Shown one piece after another: positions 31,881 to 46,062 of a DNA stretch of 64,000 nt. The position numbers were made by a program, and so were the translations under genes. The notes beneath the pieces were generated by a model that worked only from the letters and a program-made list of their open reading frames with translations, made no database searches and was not told the DNA's origin. Every line of letters begins with the position of its first letter. Position 1 is the first letter of the stretch. Source of the stretch: Gigaspora rosea (taxonomy: Eukaryota > Glomeromycota > Glomeromycetes > Diversisporales > Gigasporaceae); assembly GCA_003550325.1 (NCBI GenBank), contig QKWP01000849.1, positions 62,001-126,000 of the forward strand. Direction: 5' to 3'.

Positions 31881-32635
31881 CAGTTTAAGGGTTTTAAGCA
31901 TTTCTCTCTATGTGATTAGTTTATTATAGAGATCATGCACAAGTCCTACAATTAATTGAAGTAATACTTATAGTAATTTTGTTAAAAATTTTTGTTGCAA
32001 AATGCAATTATAAATTTTAGCACAAGTATTATAGTTCCAATTATCTTTTTTAGTTATTGTAATAATAAAATCGATTAACCAAATATTTATTATTCACCAA
32101 TTAAAAATTTCATATGCCAAGTCTGGCAAGTTATAATTAAATACTCAAAGTTTTATTTTTTTGTTATAGCTAAAATATCTAGAGTTATGGCCCAAATTTT
32201 TTTTTAACCCACAATATTACTACATTGTTTGTACTTTATTTAGAACCAAAACCCAAACTCCCAAATCTTTCATTTAACTTACATACTCATATTAATTGAG
32301 TTTTAAAATCAGGCTTTCTACTTTATTTGGGACCAAAAGTTTAATAAGATAGTTGTACGATACTGTTGACAAGCTTAACAAAATTTCAGTATGATATTTG
32401 ACTTACTATAACAAATCAACTGTATGTGGTTAAGGCTGATTTGGTACTATCACGATAAAACAATTGTTAAATTGTGATAACATTTTTGATCATAACTTGC
32501 TCATCAATATATTAGTAAATTATATTAAAGATTTAAAAAATGAAATGTTTTAACAATTTATTAATACTAACTAATAAATTATTTATATCTTGGCCTATAT
32601 ATATACAGCATTATATAATATAAGAACGTTGATAA
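31881..32635. other. AT-rich intergenic DNA
   Basis: Nothing recognised: no frame of note, no clear repeat structure. Confidence 0.5.
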
Positions 32636-32639
32636 AGTA

Positions 32640-32945
32640 CACTACTAGTGTTCAACACCATATGTGTTTTGGTCAATCAAAATTCATGAAATTTGTGTAA
32701 TATGAAAATCAGATGTAACCCAAATTTTACAAAAAAATGTGGTTTTTTTTAAAAATTGTCTATATTGAAAAATTCCGTCTAAGAAAACTATCTTCATGTT
32801 TAAACAAAAAAAATTTCTTGCAAAATTTTGGAATATACTAACTTAACCCAAATCTTAACATGAACTCTAACCCTAACCCTAATGGCAAAAAATTTTTTTG
32901 TATATAATAATTTGTATTTACTGGTGTTGAACACCATTAGTATGA
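32640..32945 (-). mobile_element. MITE of the telomere-motif family
   Basis: Inverted ends: tagtgttcaacacca near 32646 and tggtgttgaacacca near 32921. The interior holds cttgcaaaattttggaat, then ctctaaccctaaccctaa (32865-32882), a telomere-like run. The same order in reverse occurs in the copies at 58.5 and 62.4 kb. It is about 300 bp and non-coding. Confidence 0.7.
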
Positions 32946-33732
32946 TATATATATATATTGTAATATAATTAATCAAGTATAAAATTTTAATAATATATTG
33001 TGTTTATTCAATATTTTATAATTAGAAGTTATATTTGTATAGAATTTTTTTAATGCTTAATTGTTTAATTGCATCTAAAAGCTCAACTTATTCAGGTATT
33101 ATGATGAAACACAGTATAAGAAGTATTTTGAATGAGAACAAAGTCATAAATAGTGTTGGTAAATATTATAAAAATATATATATATTTTTTTGAATACTTT
33201 GATCAGATCAACTGACAAATGACCTATGTGATGTTGGGATTATGAAGGTAATAATTAATTAGTAATTATGAATCAATGAAACATCAATGTGACTATTAAT
33301 AATTATTATTATCGCCATTGATAAATCACGCAATTTTTATTGTACATTTTAATTGATTTTAAGCCATTTTCAATTTTTTTTTTTTTTTAAAAATCAAGCG
33401 ATATATCAATAGACAAAGCTGATAATATCAAAAATAAATCAAACAAAAAATGAGGCATAACTTAAACTTGAAATACTTAAAACAATCCTTTAGAAGGGAT
33501 AATCATGTACAAATAGCACTACAAAAGCCATATCAAACTGGTTTAATATACTAGGTTAATGCATAGCATTGTGTGTCCGGAGCTTATAATTATCATCATA
33601 TAAAAACGAGGTCAAATATTGAACATGAGCAAAAAAGGTTATGTTTTCGATACGATAATCAAATCAAAATAATTGATGCATCAAAAATGTAATTATTGCA
33701 CACATGGTGACAGACACCAAATACAATTTTGA
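32946..33732. other. AT-rich intergenic DNA left of the Tc1 element
   Basis: No gene is visible. It contains a (ta)n stretch near 32945 and at 33175. The block gatgcatcaaaaatgtaatt (near 33674) recurs slightly changed as gatgtatcaaaaatgtaatt on the other side of the Tc1 element (near 35100), a local direct repeat older than the insertion. Confidence 0.5.
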
Positions 33733-33734
33733 TA

Positions 33735-35087
33735 CAGTGATCGGAAGTAAATCACCGGAAATTTCCAGATCTAACGGGAATTTCATATACGTATGATAAT
33801 CTTTTTTTTAACGTACATACGTCTTTTTTCACTTGTGTTTTTTTTTTAACACACAATTTTAATTGTTTTTGATGATAAAAAAACCCTCCCGCCAAGAATT
33901 AAGCCTAGAACAACGAAGCCGTATTGCCGGCGCTTACCTGTGTGGTGTTAAACCACTTGACATTGCAAAAGTTTTTGATCTCCCGAAATCAACGGTGTAT
34001 GACACTGTTAAGCGATATGAAGAGACAGGCTCAGAGCATCCGAACAAACGCCCTGGTCGCCCCGAAGCTCTCTCTGCGCGTGACAAACGCTCTTTAGTTC
34101 GTATTACAAAAAAAAATCGGAAGGAACCCTTGGCTGTCATCACTAACGAATTCAACGTCCAACATGATACGACGCTTACCACCAAAACTATTCGAAAGTA
34201 CCTCCACAATTTAGGTTGGAGAAACTGTGTCGCCTGTCGAAAACCTCTTTTAGACAAAAGAAAAGCACTGGAGCGAAAAAAATGGTGCCGTGAACATTTA
34301 AAATGGGTAAATGAATGGCAAATGGTTGTTTTTACGGACGAGTCAAGGTTTTGTCTTCACAAAGCAGATGGTCGTGAAAGAACTTGGCGTCGAGTTAATG
34401 AAAAATATCATAAAGATTGTATAAATACGACTATGAAGTTTGGTGGTGGTTCTGTAATGTTTTGGGGCTGTTTTTGTTGGTGGGGCGTTGGACCGTTAGT
34501 AAGAATTAAGGGTAATATGAATTCGGATAGTTATGTTGATATTCTTGCAAAATATTTTATTCCTTGGGCAAATTCTTTAATGGAAAAACATCATGGTGAA
34601 ATAAATTTAATTTTTCAACAAGATTTGGCTTCTATTCATACATCTACATATTCAGAATGGTGGATGAATTCGCATAATTTTAATATATTAAATTGGGCAC
34701 CGTATAGCCCTGATCTTAACCCGATTGAAAATCTTTGGGAACGTCTTGATTCTGCAGTTCGTAACAGAAAACCCATGCCTACAAAGTTAGAAGAATTAGT
34801 TAAAATTATTGAAGAGGAATGGTATAACTTATCAATTGAATATATTCGTTCACTTATCTGTAGTATGCCAAATCGAGTAAAGACAATATATAAAGCCCGA
34901 GGATGGTACTGTAAATATTAAATAACCCAGGGTTTTTTTTTTTTAGGAATGTAAATATAAATATTTTATTTTATTTTATATAATTATTTTGTAATTATAT
35001 AAAATATAATAAAATAAAAATCGTACGTAAAATTTGGCCTCTTATGTGTTACCTATAAAATTTCCGGTGATTTACTTCCGATCACTG
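33735..35087 (+). mobile_element. Tc1-like DNA transposon, 1353 bp, apparently intact
   Basis: The terminal inverted repeats are 30 bp and identical (33735-33764 and 35058-35087; they start cagtgatcggaagtaaatca). TA flanks both sides (33733-33734, 35088-35089). One open transposase gene fills the interior. Length, CAGT ends, TA target and a DD34E catalytic triad are those of the Tc1 group. Perfect TIRs and an open frame suggest recent movement. Confidence 0.95.
33872..34921 (+). CDS. Tc1-like transposase (DD34E), 349 aa
   Basis: Cuts and pastes the surrounding element. The N-terminus holds a paired helix-turn-helix DNA-binding region: about residues 8-50 (LSLEQRSRIAGAYLCGVKP...STVYDTVKRYEETG), then a GRPR-like AT-hook (KRPGRPEA), and a second helix-turn-helix at about 70-118. 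The catalytic DDE domain has Asp156 in VVFTDESRF, Asp251 in FQQDLASIHT and Glu286 in YSPDLNPIENLW, with 34 residues between the last two. The second motif reads QQDLASIH, where QQDNAPxH is usual, but the Asp is kept. I start at the ATG at 33872; a longer frame from an upstream TTG is not a likely eukaryotic start. The full length is normal for the family and no break is seen. Confidence 0.93.
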   Translation: MIKKPSRQELSLEQRSRIAGAYLCGVKPLDIAKVFDLPKSTVYDTVKRYEETGSEHPNKRPGRPEALSARDKRSLVRITKKNRKEPLAVITNEFNVQHDTTLTTKTIRKYLHNLGWRNCVACRKPLLDKRKALERKKWCREHLKWVNEWQMVVFTDESRFCLHKADGRERTWRRVNEKYHKDCINTTMKFGGGSVMFWGCFCWWGVGPLVRIKGNMNSDSYVDILAKYFIPWANSLMEKHHGEINLIFQQDLASIHTSTYSEWWMNSHNFNILNWAPYSPDLNPIENLWERLDSAVRNRKPMPTKLEELVKIIEEEWYNLSIEYIRSLICSMPNRVKTIYKARGWYCKY

Positions 35088-35089
35088 TA

Positions 35090-35324
35090 TTACAATACCG
35101 ATGTATCAAAAATGTAATTTTTGTATCACCTTACACAAACATATAAAGTCCACCAGACACTCATGAACCAAGCATCACCCAAAAATCAGTTACGGTTTAA
35201 ACTCAATTAAGCACAATTAATTTTATAGTTCCGATAATTTAATATGTATGATTGATTTGTTAATAATCAATAACGATAATAATTTGCTTAAGTGAAAAAG
35301 CGTACATTTTTTCTTTTACTTACA
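35090..35324. other. spacer between Tc1 element and MULE gene
   Basis: AT-rich. It would hold the promoter of the MULE-like gene; no motif was singled out. Confidence 0.45.
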
Positions 35325-37704
35325 ATGGATTTATTATACTTCAAAACATGCAGAACATACAAAGCACCGGAAACTTTTTATGAAACAAAAACTTGTTCTG
35401 AATGTTTAACCCGTATTAAAGAAAGTAAAAAGCGAAAATATGAAGAAAATTTTACTTCTTTACCTGATTCTAAAGAAAACATTATTGATGTCAATAACAT
35501 TACTGATGTAATTTATAAGGCTCTTGCAAATGTAAAAGATATCGATGAAAACTTAGAAAGTAGTTGTGAATTCTATTTTGAGCAAGCGATCAATCTGGAT
35601 ATGTTAATTAATGAGATTCCAGCAGATATTGAAGAAAATAAATATGAACATTATCTTGCAAGTAAGATTGTTAATTATATTGAGAAAGAAGACGGTTATG
35701 ATTATATATATCATACCAAGACTACTTCGAAAAAAAACAAATATAAAAACATTTTATTACTGGTGCAATTGTCGTGAGGAGCTTGTCTCAAAACGTCAAA
35801 AGCATAGTGATATTTCTAAACAACAAAATACAGGGTCATATATAATTAGATACGCATGTGAAGGTCTTCTTTCAATTGCAATTAATTTAACAAGCAATTG
35901 TGCAAATATTAAACTTAGCCACAAACAGCTTCATCAACGTCCAAAGTACACTATGGTTTCAGAACAGGTTAAACAATATGTACGTAAGAATTTAGTGCTT
36001 AGAGCATCAGAATTACACCATGAAATTATATCAAAAAAACTTGATGGATTTGAAACTTTAACAATTGATCAAGTTTATTTCTGGTGGGCACGTGAAGCAT
36101 CGAAATATTATCGACGACACGAAAATCAATACCAATCAGCAAAATTACTCTTGCATGAAAAAGGATTTAAAGTCATACTTGACTTAAATCAACCAACACA
36201 TGTATTTGGTTTCTTAACAAGTTTTTTTAATAAACTACCACATATAGCATTTGAAACAATTATGGTGGATGCTACTTACAACACTAATCAGTTAAAATAT
36301 GAGCTTTATGCGGTAATGGCAATAATAGATGGAACTGGATTCCCGATTTTATATTGTTTTATTGAATCTGGTAAAGGACGTGATATTCGTGCAGCTATAA
36401 TAACATCATGGTTTAAATTTTTATATGAAAACGGACTTAAAGAAGTGAAAACAATTCTTTCTGACAAAGATTTTGCTCAGATCAGTAGCGGAATGACTAT
36501 TTGGAAAAATGTAGAAATTCAACTCTGCAAGTGGCACTTAAGGCGTGCGATTGAGCAAAAACTATCTTCAAAGTTTAGTAATATTTCATCTAACTATAAT
36601 GCCATCACCGCACATCAACAATGCTCTAAAATTAATCCAACCTGGCAACCAACCCAAAGTACCAATTTAGGCTCTAAAAAGGTTTTTTTAGAAGCGTCTT
36701 TACGAAAAGAAATATTAGAGTACATTGATACACATTTTCATCGTCATATGCTCATTCCCACTGCAGATAAAGTGTTTGTATCAACCTCGAATGAAATCTG
36801 GTATCAAGCAGTCAATGAAATTTTTCAATATTGTTATCACCGTAACTTGTTTCACGTATGGTGTTACTTATGGCAAGAATGGTACAGGTGGGATCGTTGG
36901 TGCCTTTGGGCACTATCAGCTCACAAAAATGGTTCAATTGTCTGCACTATGATGATCATTGGAGAATCCTGAAACGTGATTTTTTATACAAGTTTAACCG
37001 TCCTCGGCTCGATGTTCTCTGTTATGTTATTACTAATCGAATGCTACCAAAACTAATGCACCATTATAACCTTCTTGTTACTGAAAGAATTCAACCATCT
37101 TGGCGAAAAGATTTCGCAAATGAGTGGAAAAAGTTTGCAAACCGAGAAATAAAAAATTCTAACAAATATTTCACTAATCATGCTAATTGGGTTTGCTCAT
37201 GCCCTATATTTCTTAAACATCGGTTTGCACTTTGCAAACATTTAGTTTCGCCACTAGGAAATATGGATAACACTTTTTTTAAAAAGGTTCAATGCAATAA
37301 TAAATATCCATTTCTCTATGAAGCCCAACAAACAATTTGGCAAACTATCAAGAATGATTTACCCAACGCATTGGCTAATCCTGAAATAGAACATTGTGAT
37401 TATGAGAAAGCCGAGATGAATTTAAAAGAAATATTAGCAAAGGTGCTATTTATTTATTTTGTTATTTTATAAGTTATTTAAATTATTATTTTTTTTACAT
37501 ATTCTTAATAATATTAATTCATAGGCGATAAAATACATTGAAAAATCGGAAACTCTTCCTCAACAGAGAAAATGGTTAAATGCGATTGAAAAAAACTTGG
37601 GTCCCGTTAAAAAAATGGTAAATGACTTAGAAGGATTTGAAGCTGCAAAAACTTCGAGAAAAACATGGAATGGACATAATTCGAATACTTTTTATTGGCA
37701 ATAG
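35325..37704 (+). pseudogene. MULE transposase-like gene with SWIM zinc finger (two frameshifts)
   Basis: A Mutator-like transposase of a type abundant in Glomeromycotina. The N-terminus (from the ATG at 35325) has a cysteine cluster (KTCRTYKAPETFYETKTCSEC). A conserved block (FYYWCNCREELVSKRQKH) lies just before the middle. The MULE DDE core has MVDATYNTNQLKYELYAVMA, ILSDKDFAQ and QLCKWHLRRA (36270-36560). The C-terminal SWIM finger (CSCPIFLKHRFALCKHLV) is at about 37197-37250. The reading frame changes twice: once at an 8-A run near 35730-35737 and once near 36950. An 82-bp GT-AG intron (37443-37524) precedes a last exon ending TFYWQ at 37704. The homopolymer frameshift could be a sequencing error; if both are real, the gene is dead. 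No terminal repeats were found. Confidence 0.8.
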
Positions 37705-37811
37705 TTTTATTTTCATTATAAAATTTAATTGATGTAACGTTAGTAAAAAAAGATATACATATGTATATAGCGAGAATTAAATAACAATTCAATTTACATG
37801 TTGCTTTTTTT

Positions 37812-37851
<40 letters not shown>

Positions 37852-37916
37852 NNNNNNNNNNNNNNNNNNNNNNNNNNNNNNNNNNNNNNNNNNNNNNNNN
37901 NNNNNNNNNNNNNNNN
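37705..37916. other. A-homopolymer run and assembly gap
   Basis: A run of about 38 A (37814-37851) runs straight into 65 N (37852-37916). The true sequence and length here are unknown. The minus-strand frame across it is an artefact. Confidence 0.95.
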
Positions 37917-38089
37917 GTATATATTTTAAATTCCGGTACGTAACTGATCTTTGGGCGACGCTAGGGAGGTTAGACAAAAATACAAATCGGACCACAATGT
38001 CATGTGAAAATATAACCAATCAAAGAACAGTATTTGTTCACATTATTTCACTCCTCAGACATATACTACGTTGCACTCCGTTCCTGGTA

Positions 38090-38220
38090 CAGCCAAATTA
38101 ATTTTAATGATTAATTAATTTTGATGTTTAATTATTCAACAGTTGAATTAATTTTGATGGTTAATTTAATTTCAACCGTTGAATTAATTTTGACTATTAA
38201 ATTAATTTCAACTGTTTATG
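38090..38220. repeat. minisatellite of gaattaattttgatggttaa units
   Basis: Four to five imperfect units containing ttaatttcaac(c/t)gttgaatt, the reverse-complement form of the array at 31690-31880. Confidence 0.6.
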
Positions 38221-38374
38221 AATTTATGTTATTCATATTTCTTGATTGGTTCGTCAACGAAGTGATGGAGCCAACATTATTGCGAGATCGGTGAACTGGT
38301 TCACGGGAACATGAAGCGTGTGAACACGATAGCAAGTTTTTATTAATTTACATATAATATAATAAAAATGTAAA

Positions 38375-38540
38375 GTGGAACATGGATCAGAGGCAGATAT
38401 GGCAGCTAGTGTAGAGCCTTCGGGAAGACTACTTAAATTAGACATCAAAAGTGCACGTGTGGCTATGTAACAAATATCATAAATTGTTAATAAAAACCAG
38501 CGCGCCAAAGCAGTACACCGTTAAAATAGGAAAAAAAAAA
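38375..38540 (+). mobile_element. 5'-truncated SINE copy
   Basis: atatggcagctagtgtagag, then ccttcggg, gactacttaaattag and aaaagtgcacgtgtggct, match the 3' part of the SINE at 53690-54405 in the same order. It ends in an A-rich tract near 38529-38540. No target duplication was resolved. Confidence 0.7.
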
Positions 38541-39339
38541 ATAAAAAATTAAAAAATAAAAATGTAATAAAAAAGTGGTAATAAATAAATGACGCATTTG
38601 ATTCGAATTAGAGAAATAGTATCTTCTGGTTTCGCAATTGCTCGCCTTACATTATTAGGCTGGAGAAACCCACCCATCCAAATTGAACAATTGTATTAGG
38701 AAACATGATTCCGAAGTCGGGAACAGTTACGCGTCAAGGATGAAATGTGATCGTGGCTCCATTTGATCAGTAATACAATTAATGATACGGGCGGCCGGTT
38801 GATGGGCAGGTTGACCCTCAGCCTATATCTTTATGGGCTGGAGCCGGTCGATTTAAGAAGAGTTAGAATCGATTCTCTTATAAAGCATATTTCATGTTAA
38901 GAAATTGACTAAAAATAAACTAATAAATTACAACAACGTAGATATTCATTAGTTGGCTAATTTGGATGATAAATTGGTAAAAAATGAATATAAGAACGGA
39001 AATGTTTTTGGTTGCATTTACAATTAATCGACATAAAGTACTAACACGCCATAATTTCAAAGACAAAAATGAATAAAAACTAAATAATTTAGTATCACTA
39101 AAATTTTGGCAAGGAATGACCTGATGACTTTCTATACATTTGATATAGATATGAGACTAATTCTGATCAGAAAACTGTTCTAGCAAAATAAGGTCGACCC
39201 GGTCGACCGGCCCGAGTTTCTTTAGGATCCATTATTTTTCCATCGGTCCGTATCACTAGAATACAAACGTTTAATAGAATAACATTTATTTGCACTGAGT
39301 TGTAAGTAATTGAAGACAACAAAAGCAATGCATGACAGA
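38541..39339. other. intergenic DNA with an unexplained GC-richer patch
   Basis: 38640-38880 is clearly richer in G and C than its surroundings and holds partial inverted symmetry (gggctggagccggtcgattt versus ggtcgaccggcccgag at 39200). I recognise no gene, tRNA or repeat. The rest is AT-rich. Confidence 0.4.
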
Positions 39340-39450
39340 ATATAGACAGCGTTAGTGATCGTGGCTCAGAGGCTAAAACACCTGATCGATGTTCAGCTGT
39401 CTAGCCAAAATTTGAAATTTATTTGAAATATCGACGTTCTTCCATCGTTA
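39340..39450 (+). mobile_element. possible decayed tRNA-derived SINE head
   Basis: cgtggctcagaggctaaaac fits a tRNA A box (tggctcagagg). The expected B box is not preserved. It could be a fragment of an old tRNA-derived SINE; chance is not excluded. Confidence 0.3.
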
Positions 39451-40083
39451 TCAACTTAAGATTAACTATTTCTTTCCGATAGTTATAGCTCGACATGAAA
39501 GAAAAATAACAGTAATTTGAATTACGAATATGAATATATGTACTAATACAGTATGCAATGTACCAGTGAGTTCCTGTTTCTACGTAAATAAATTTTGATA
39601 AAGTTTATTGATCGAATAATAATAATGATTGTTTAATATAGGTGCATTATGATTTACTTTATTTTAAATTGATTATCAAATACTGTAATGTTATTAAATT
39701 AAATAGTTTCTAATTAAGGTTTTAAAATTGGTAGAATGCGGGTCTTGTATATGATCATTTATGGTAATTCCATTAGCTTCATAACGGTATAATTTAGAGT
39801 TATTTGTCGTTATCGCTATACAGTATGATATAGTAGACCATTTTAGAACGTAACGAGTATTTTTTAAAAAATTAGCAATGATTACTAATAATTTCCTTTT
39901 TTAAATTATGATTTGTCAGCTTTCTGCTTTGATAATCTCTAATTCTGTAATTGTGGGAACAATTAATTAAGGTTTAGATTTACGACGACGAAAAATGTAT
40001 ATATATACTTAAAAACAAACCGTTTAAACGCGAAAAGAAAAAAAAATATCGATAATACTTTATAAAAAAAAACCTCAAAAAGA
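39451..40083. other. upstream intergenic region of the reductase gene
   Basis: AT-rich; the promoter and 5' UTR of the reductase gene must lie here. No specific element was recognised apart from an A-rich stretch just before the ATG. Confidence 0.45.
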
Positions 40084-41564
<1,481 letters not shown>

Positions 41565-44500
41565 ATATAAGATGAACATGAAAAAATTATTTTTATCGTT
41601 ATTTATTTATTTTTATTAATAAATTCACAACTTTCATTCAGCTAAATATTTGAAGCTAAATAGTGTGAATCATTAAGCGATTAATTGTATAGAAAATTAT
41701 GAGGCTTTTACATAACATTAAGTTCGCGTTTTTAAATAGATTATAAATTCAAGTTCAATTAAAGATGTACATTTACGCGAAAGATTGCTAGACTTGATAA
41801 ATTTGATAACCAGTAAAATCACAGTAATCAGAGTAATCAGTGAACTTTTTATTACAAAATCTGTAATATGATAAAAATACAATTTTTGTTTCATTAGTTC
41901 TATATATATGACATACGAAATTTATGAGAGGATTTGTCTCGCAAATAAGCCAAAGACTGTGGAGAGGCCTAAATATCTATAATATTAAAGTTTATATTAA
42001 AATATGTATTAAAGTTTATATTAGGAAACTTTTTATAATGGTGATTGTTTTGGAAAACTTTGATTTATGTGCAATTTTTTAACTTGAAAAACTTTGGCAC
42101 CTTGCATTTACCACATGCATCGTCGATGAAATGTAAAATAGATTTTTTTTTTTGCATCCATTAGTGCTGATACACACGTATTTAACTCAATGTCATACTA
42201 ATAATCTTAGGAACGTTGTTAATTTATTTTTGTAGGACTCTATTGCAGTATTGCACAACATTTGATTCAGGTTAGTGTAAATAAGCCATAGATGCTATGA
42301 GGATTACTTTTAAATATTCTAATATTCCATGAGATTTTAACCATTACATTATCTGTTATTAGCTTTCACTTATTAATGTTTTACAAACGATGATGGCTTT
42401 TAAATAGCATATAGACTCTGAATACTGTATATAAACATTTAAATAAATCACTCTCACATATTGTTCTAAACTATTTCTCATAATGTTTTCATAATGTTAA
42501 AGGTAAATGAATTAAAGGGATTAAATTCAATTTTTTTTTTACAGCTCCATATTAGCAAATTTTATCCTTTTTACATTAGACGCGTAAAATATCGTGAATA
42601 GTTACTGGTTTTGATTTTGTTTTTATAGAAAAAAAAAAAGTACAGTATTTATCATAAAATTGTTACCTCGATCCACCATGAATTGGGCGAACCACAAAAT
42701 CTATATTAATCAAATACGGTTTTTTTTTAAATAGTTAGAATGCCTATTGTAAATACAAAGTGTGTATGCACTTTAAATTTTTCATTTTACGATATAACCT
42801 CACAGCGCGTACTAGACCCGGGGTCTACGTAAAAGACCCGGATCTTGTATGCGGCACTTTACGGTACTGTTTTAACGCACAACTGTAATAACGATGCGGT
42901 ATTTGGGAGTTGTTATCCAAGACTTGACATTTTTCCTGTTGCTAAACTAATTTATCTATCGCGTTTAGCATTTGCCAGTCATATATAATTTACTAATCTT
43001 ATCCAAATAGATCTATGTATTATATGTACTAATCACGACTGTCGTCCTGGCAGGCTATGTCAAAAAACTTCATCTATTTACATCATTCACATATTCAAAA
43101 AATTTAATTATACTTTTACTTTTTTTGGAAATTTTATTAATAAGCATCGTATGATAATTAATTAATATATCGCGTAATGTGCATAACAAATCTACATTAG
43201 TCGCATAATAAATTTAAAAAAATGCACAAACTATTATTGCGCATAATTTATTGTAATTGACTCAAGTCAAATACTTTTTGCTTTGTGATAAGTGACTCGT
43301 ACAGTGTTTACGTGTATCGATCTTAACCATCACGTAAATAAACAATTTGGTCGTATAAATATTAGATTTCATGAAAACTTAGCTATATAAATATTAGATT
43401 TCATGAAAAATTTAGCCATTTAAATACTAACCAATTAAATTGAAAAAGATAACTTTATATAAAAATAATAATGAATGTTAAGTGGTACGTACAATACGTA
43501 CAGTACGTACAACATTTATAATAAAGTCTTACGTGCGATCTAATGTTACACGAATTATATGAATGGCTAACACTAAAAGACTTTGAAACTTACGAAAAAA
43601 GGTTACATCATAACTTTGTTCCAAAAATAGTTATAAAAAAAGGATCAAATTGACATTTATTATGATGCGATCAAGTAATTAACATTTCATATAATTTTTT
43701 TTTTTTTACGATTAACATAAGGTTATAAAAAACAGAAACTGCAGATACGTAGATAAATAACAGATAATGCTGTAATGATATCAATAGAACCGGATTTAAA
43801 ACTTTTTTACGTCATGTAACCTATGATCTTTTCTGAAAATCTTGAATATTATTGCCACGTTGCCTTCTCAGTATATAAAAGTAGTACGATAATGATAAAA
43901 TCAGGATAGACACACAAAATTAAGGTAGTACATACATTTACGAAAAAGAAATTTCATTAACAGTAAAAAAAAAAGCCATTTTACCTCTAATAAAACTCTA
44001 TAATAACTTCTAAAAGTGAATACCTAATGAAGTTTTATATATATGCTTTGTTAATCGTATGAACATACTATCTGTATCTAATTTGTATTAATGTACTGTA
44101 CAGTACTACTTTCCAGATTTTTTGTCATGACTTTATTTTGTATATATCTGATATATTATATAACTTATATTATATTGAAATTTAATCAACCTGAAACATG
44201 TACTGTACATACGTACATGCGCGTAACGTTAGATTATGTGTGTGATCAACCATCATGGCGCGTCATCGACAACAGAGTTATTTTTTTTTGCGCGCTCATG
44301 CTGCATTATATATATATAAAAAGAAATTAAATATTTCGTCAGAATTTAAACTGTAACTTTATTATCTATAAGAATATTAAGAATAAATTTCTTATGAATG
44401 TTTAATTAAAATCTCTCGTTGAACGATTTTCGTGATTTTTACCAAATAACTTTAATATGGTTATCATCTTGATTATCTTGACTAAGATTTTTGAAATTTA

Positions 44501-46028
44501 AACTTATATTCAAAGATAAGAAGGTTCAGGTTTCTAATCTAAGGTACTATATCGTAACATGTGGTACTGCGACAATCAGAAGCTATACTGTAATTAAACC
44601 AAATTTACAGTATAAGCCAAGATTCAAGAGATGCATTTCCTTAAAAAAACAGTATAAATCTGATGCTTTGATTTGATAAAATGCGCATGTAATTTAAATA
44701 GGTCTTTCTCTATTTATCATGTTCTGGATCGTTTTTCCTTATAAAAGAAACAAAAGAAACAAAAGAAATAAAAGAAATAAAATACATGAATCCTTATTCA
44801 TTCAGATAAATTATTCATATTATTCATTCATCGCATGCTTTACTTGCATATACCTCCTACTTTACATAAGCTCTATCATACAGTAATTTACAAACCTTAT
44901 ATTATTGAACGTGACATAAATAATAAGCGTGCATTAGTCCCCTTTCGAAGATCATTAAACGTGAGATAATCCCTGCGAAAAAAAAAAAAGATTTTAAATA
45001 AAGATGTTAAACATGACCATATTTAGAATTATAAAAAAAAAATACCATATTTCTCTAAATAAAAGAAACCCCCCAATTTTTGCTAAATAAATAACCTAGG
45101 GGTGTACTATAAAAAAACAATGGGGGTATTTATGAATAGAAAAGAATGGTTAGTATTCTTTTGCAATTTAAATGTAACAGGTAATACTTTTTTCGATTTT
45201 CTTAAAAAACTTTATTTTAATCATTTAAAATTTATATTTGATATATTTGATATCAGTTTAAAAAAAAATTTTTTTTTTAAACATTAATGTTATTAATAAA
45301 TTATCGTTTATTTACAGTTAATTTTATAGTAAAAAATTTATAGTAAATTTATATAGTAAATTTATATAGTAAATTTGTAGTAAAATTCATATAAATTTAG
45401 CAAATGTATGATCTAAAAACGTAAGTAAAATCAAATGCTAACGCTAATAAGAATAGATAAAGGTTTATAGGAAACAATGATGATAATGTTATAATAACTT
45501 GATTGTCTCCGGGTATAAAGACATTTCAGGAGACAAAAAATATCCCGGAATATATGTTGTTTTATAAGAACTTATTTAGGTGAACCTTTTGATTATATAA
45601 CAAACAATATAAATAATATATTTAATAATATTAACAGTTAATAATATAAATGAATGATGTAACTACTAACTTGAAACGAATAAACGTGATTGTGATACCA
45701 TGCATATGTAATGTTTCTTTTTAGATGACAATCCTATTATTCATTATTCAAATATCGTTATTATATTATTCATTTTTTTGAATTTTTTTTTTTTTCTACC
45801 TTTTTTTGTTTTTTAAAATTAATTCATTGGTGACATCTAAAAAAACTTTGGTTACTCAATTATAAGTTATATATATAAAATTATATATAAATTTTTTTCT
45901 TTCTTTAGTACGTACGTACCCAGGTACAGCACAAAAATATTATTAACTGTCATTTCTTATTTTATTTCCGTTTCTGAATAACAGAGTAACCGTTGCTATA
46001 TAAAAAAAAAAGAAAAAAGGGAACCATT

Positions 46029-46062
<34 letters not shown>

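Noticed and set aside
33863-33871. Upstream TTG start for the Tc1 transposase
   Set aside because: A non-ATG start is unlikely in a fungal nuclear gene, and an in-frame ATG at 33872 gives the normal family length.
37789-38019. Frame spanning the N run
   Set aside because: It contains the assembly gap and a homopolymer; not a gene.
44091-44330. 79-codon frame in the intergenic region
   Set aside because: No homology, AT-driven composition, single isolated frame.
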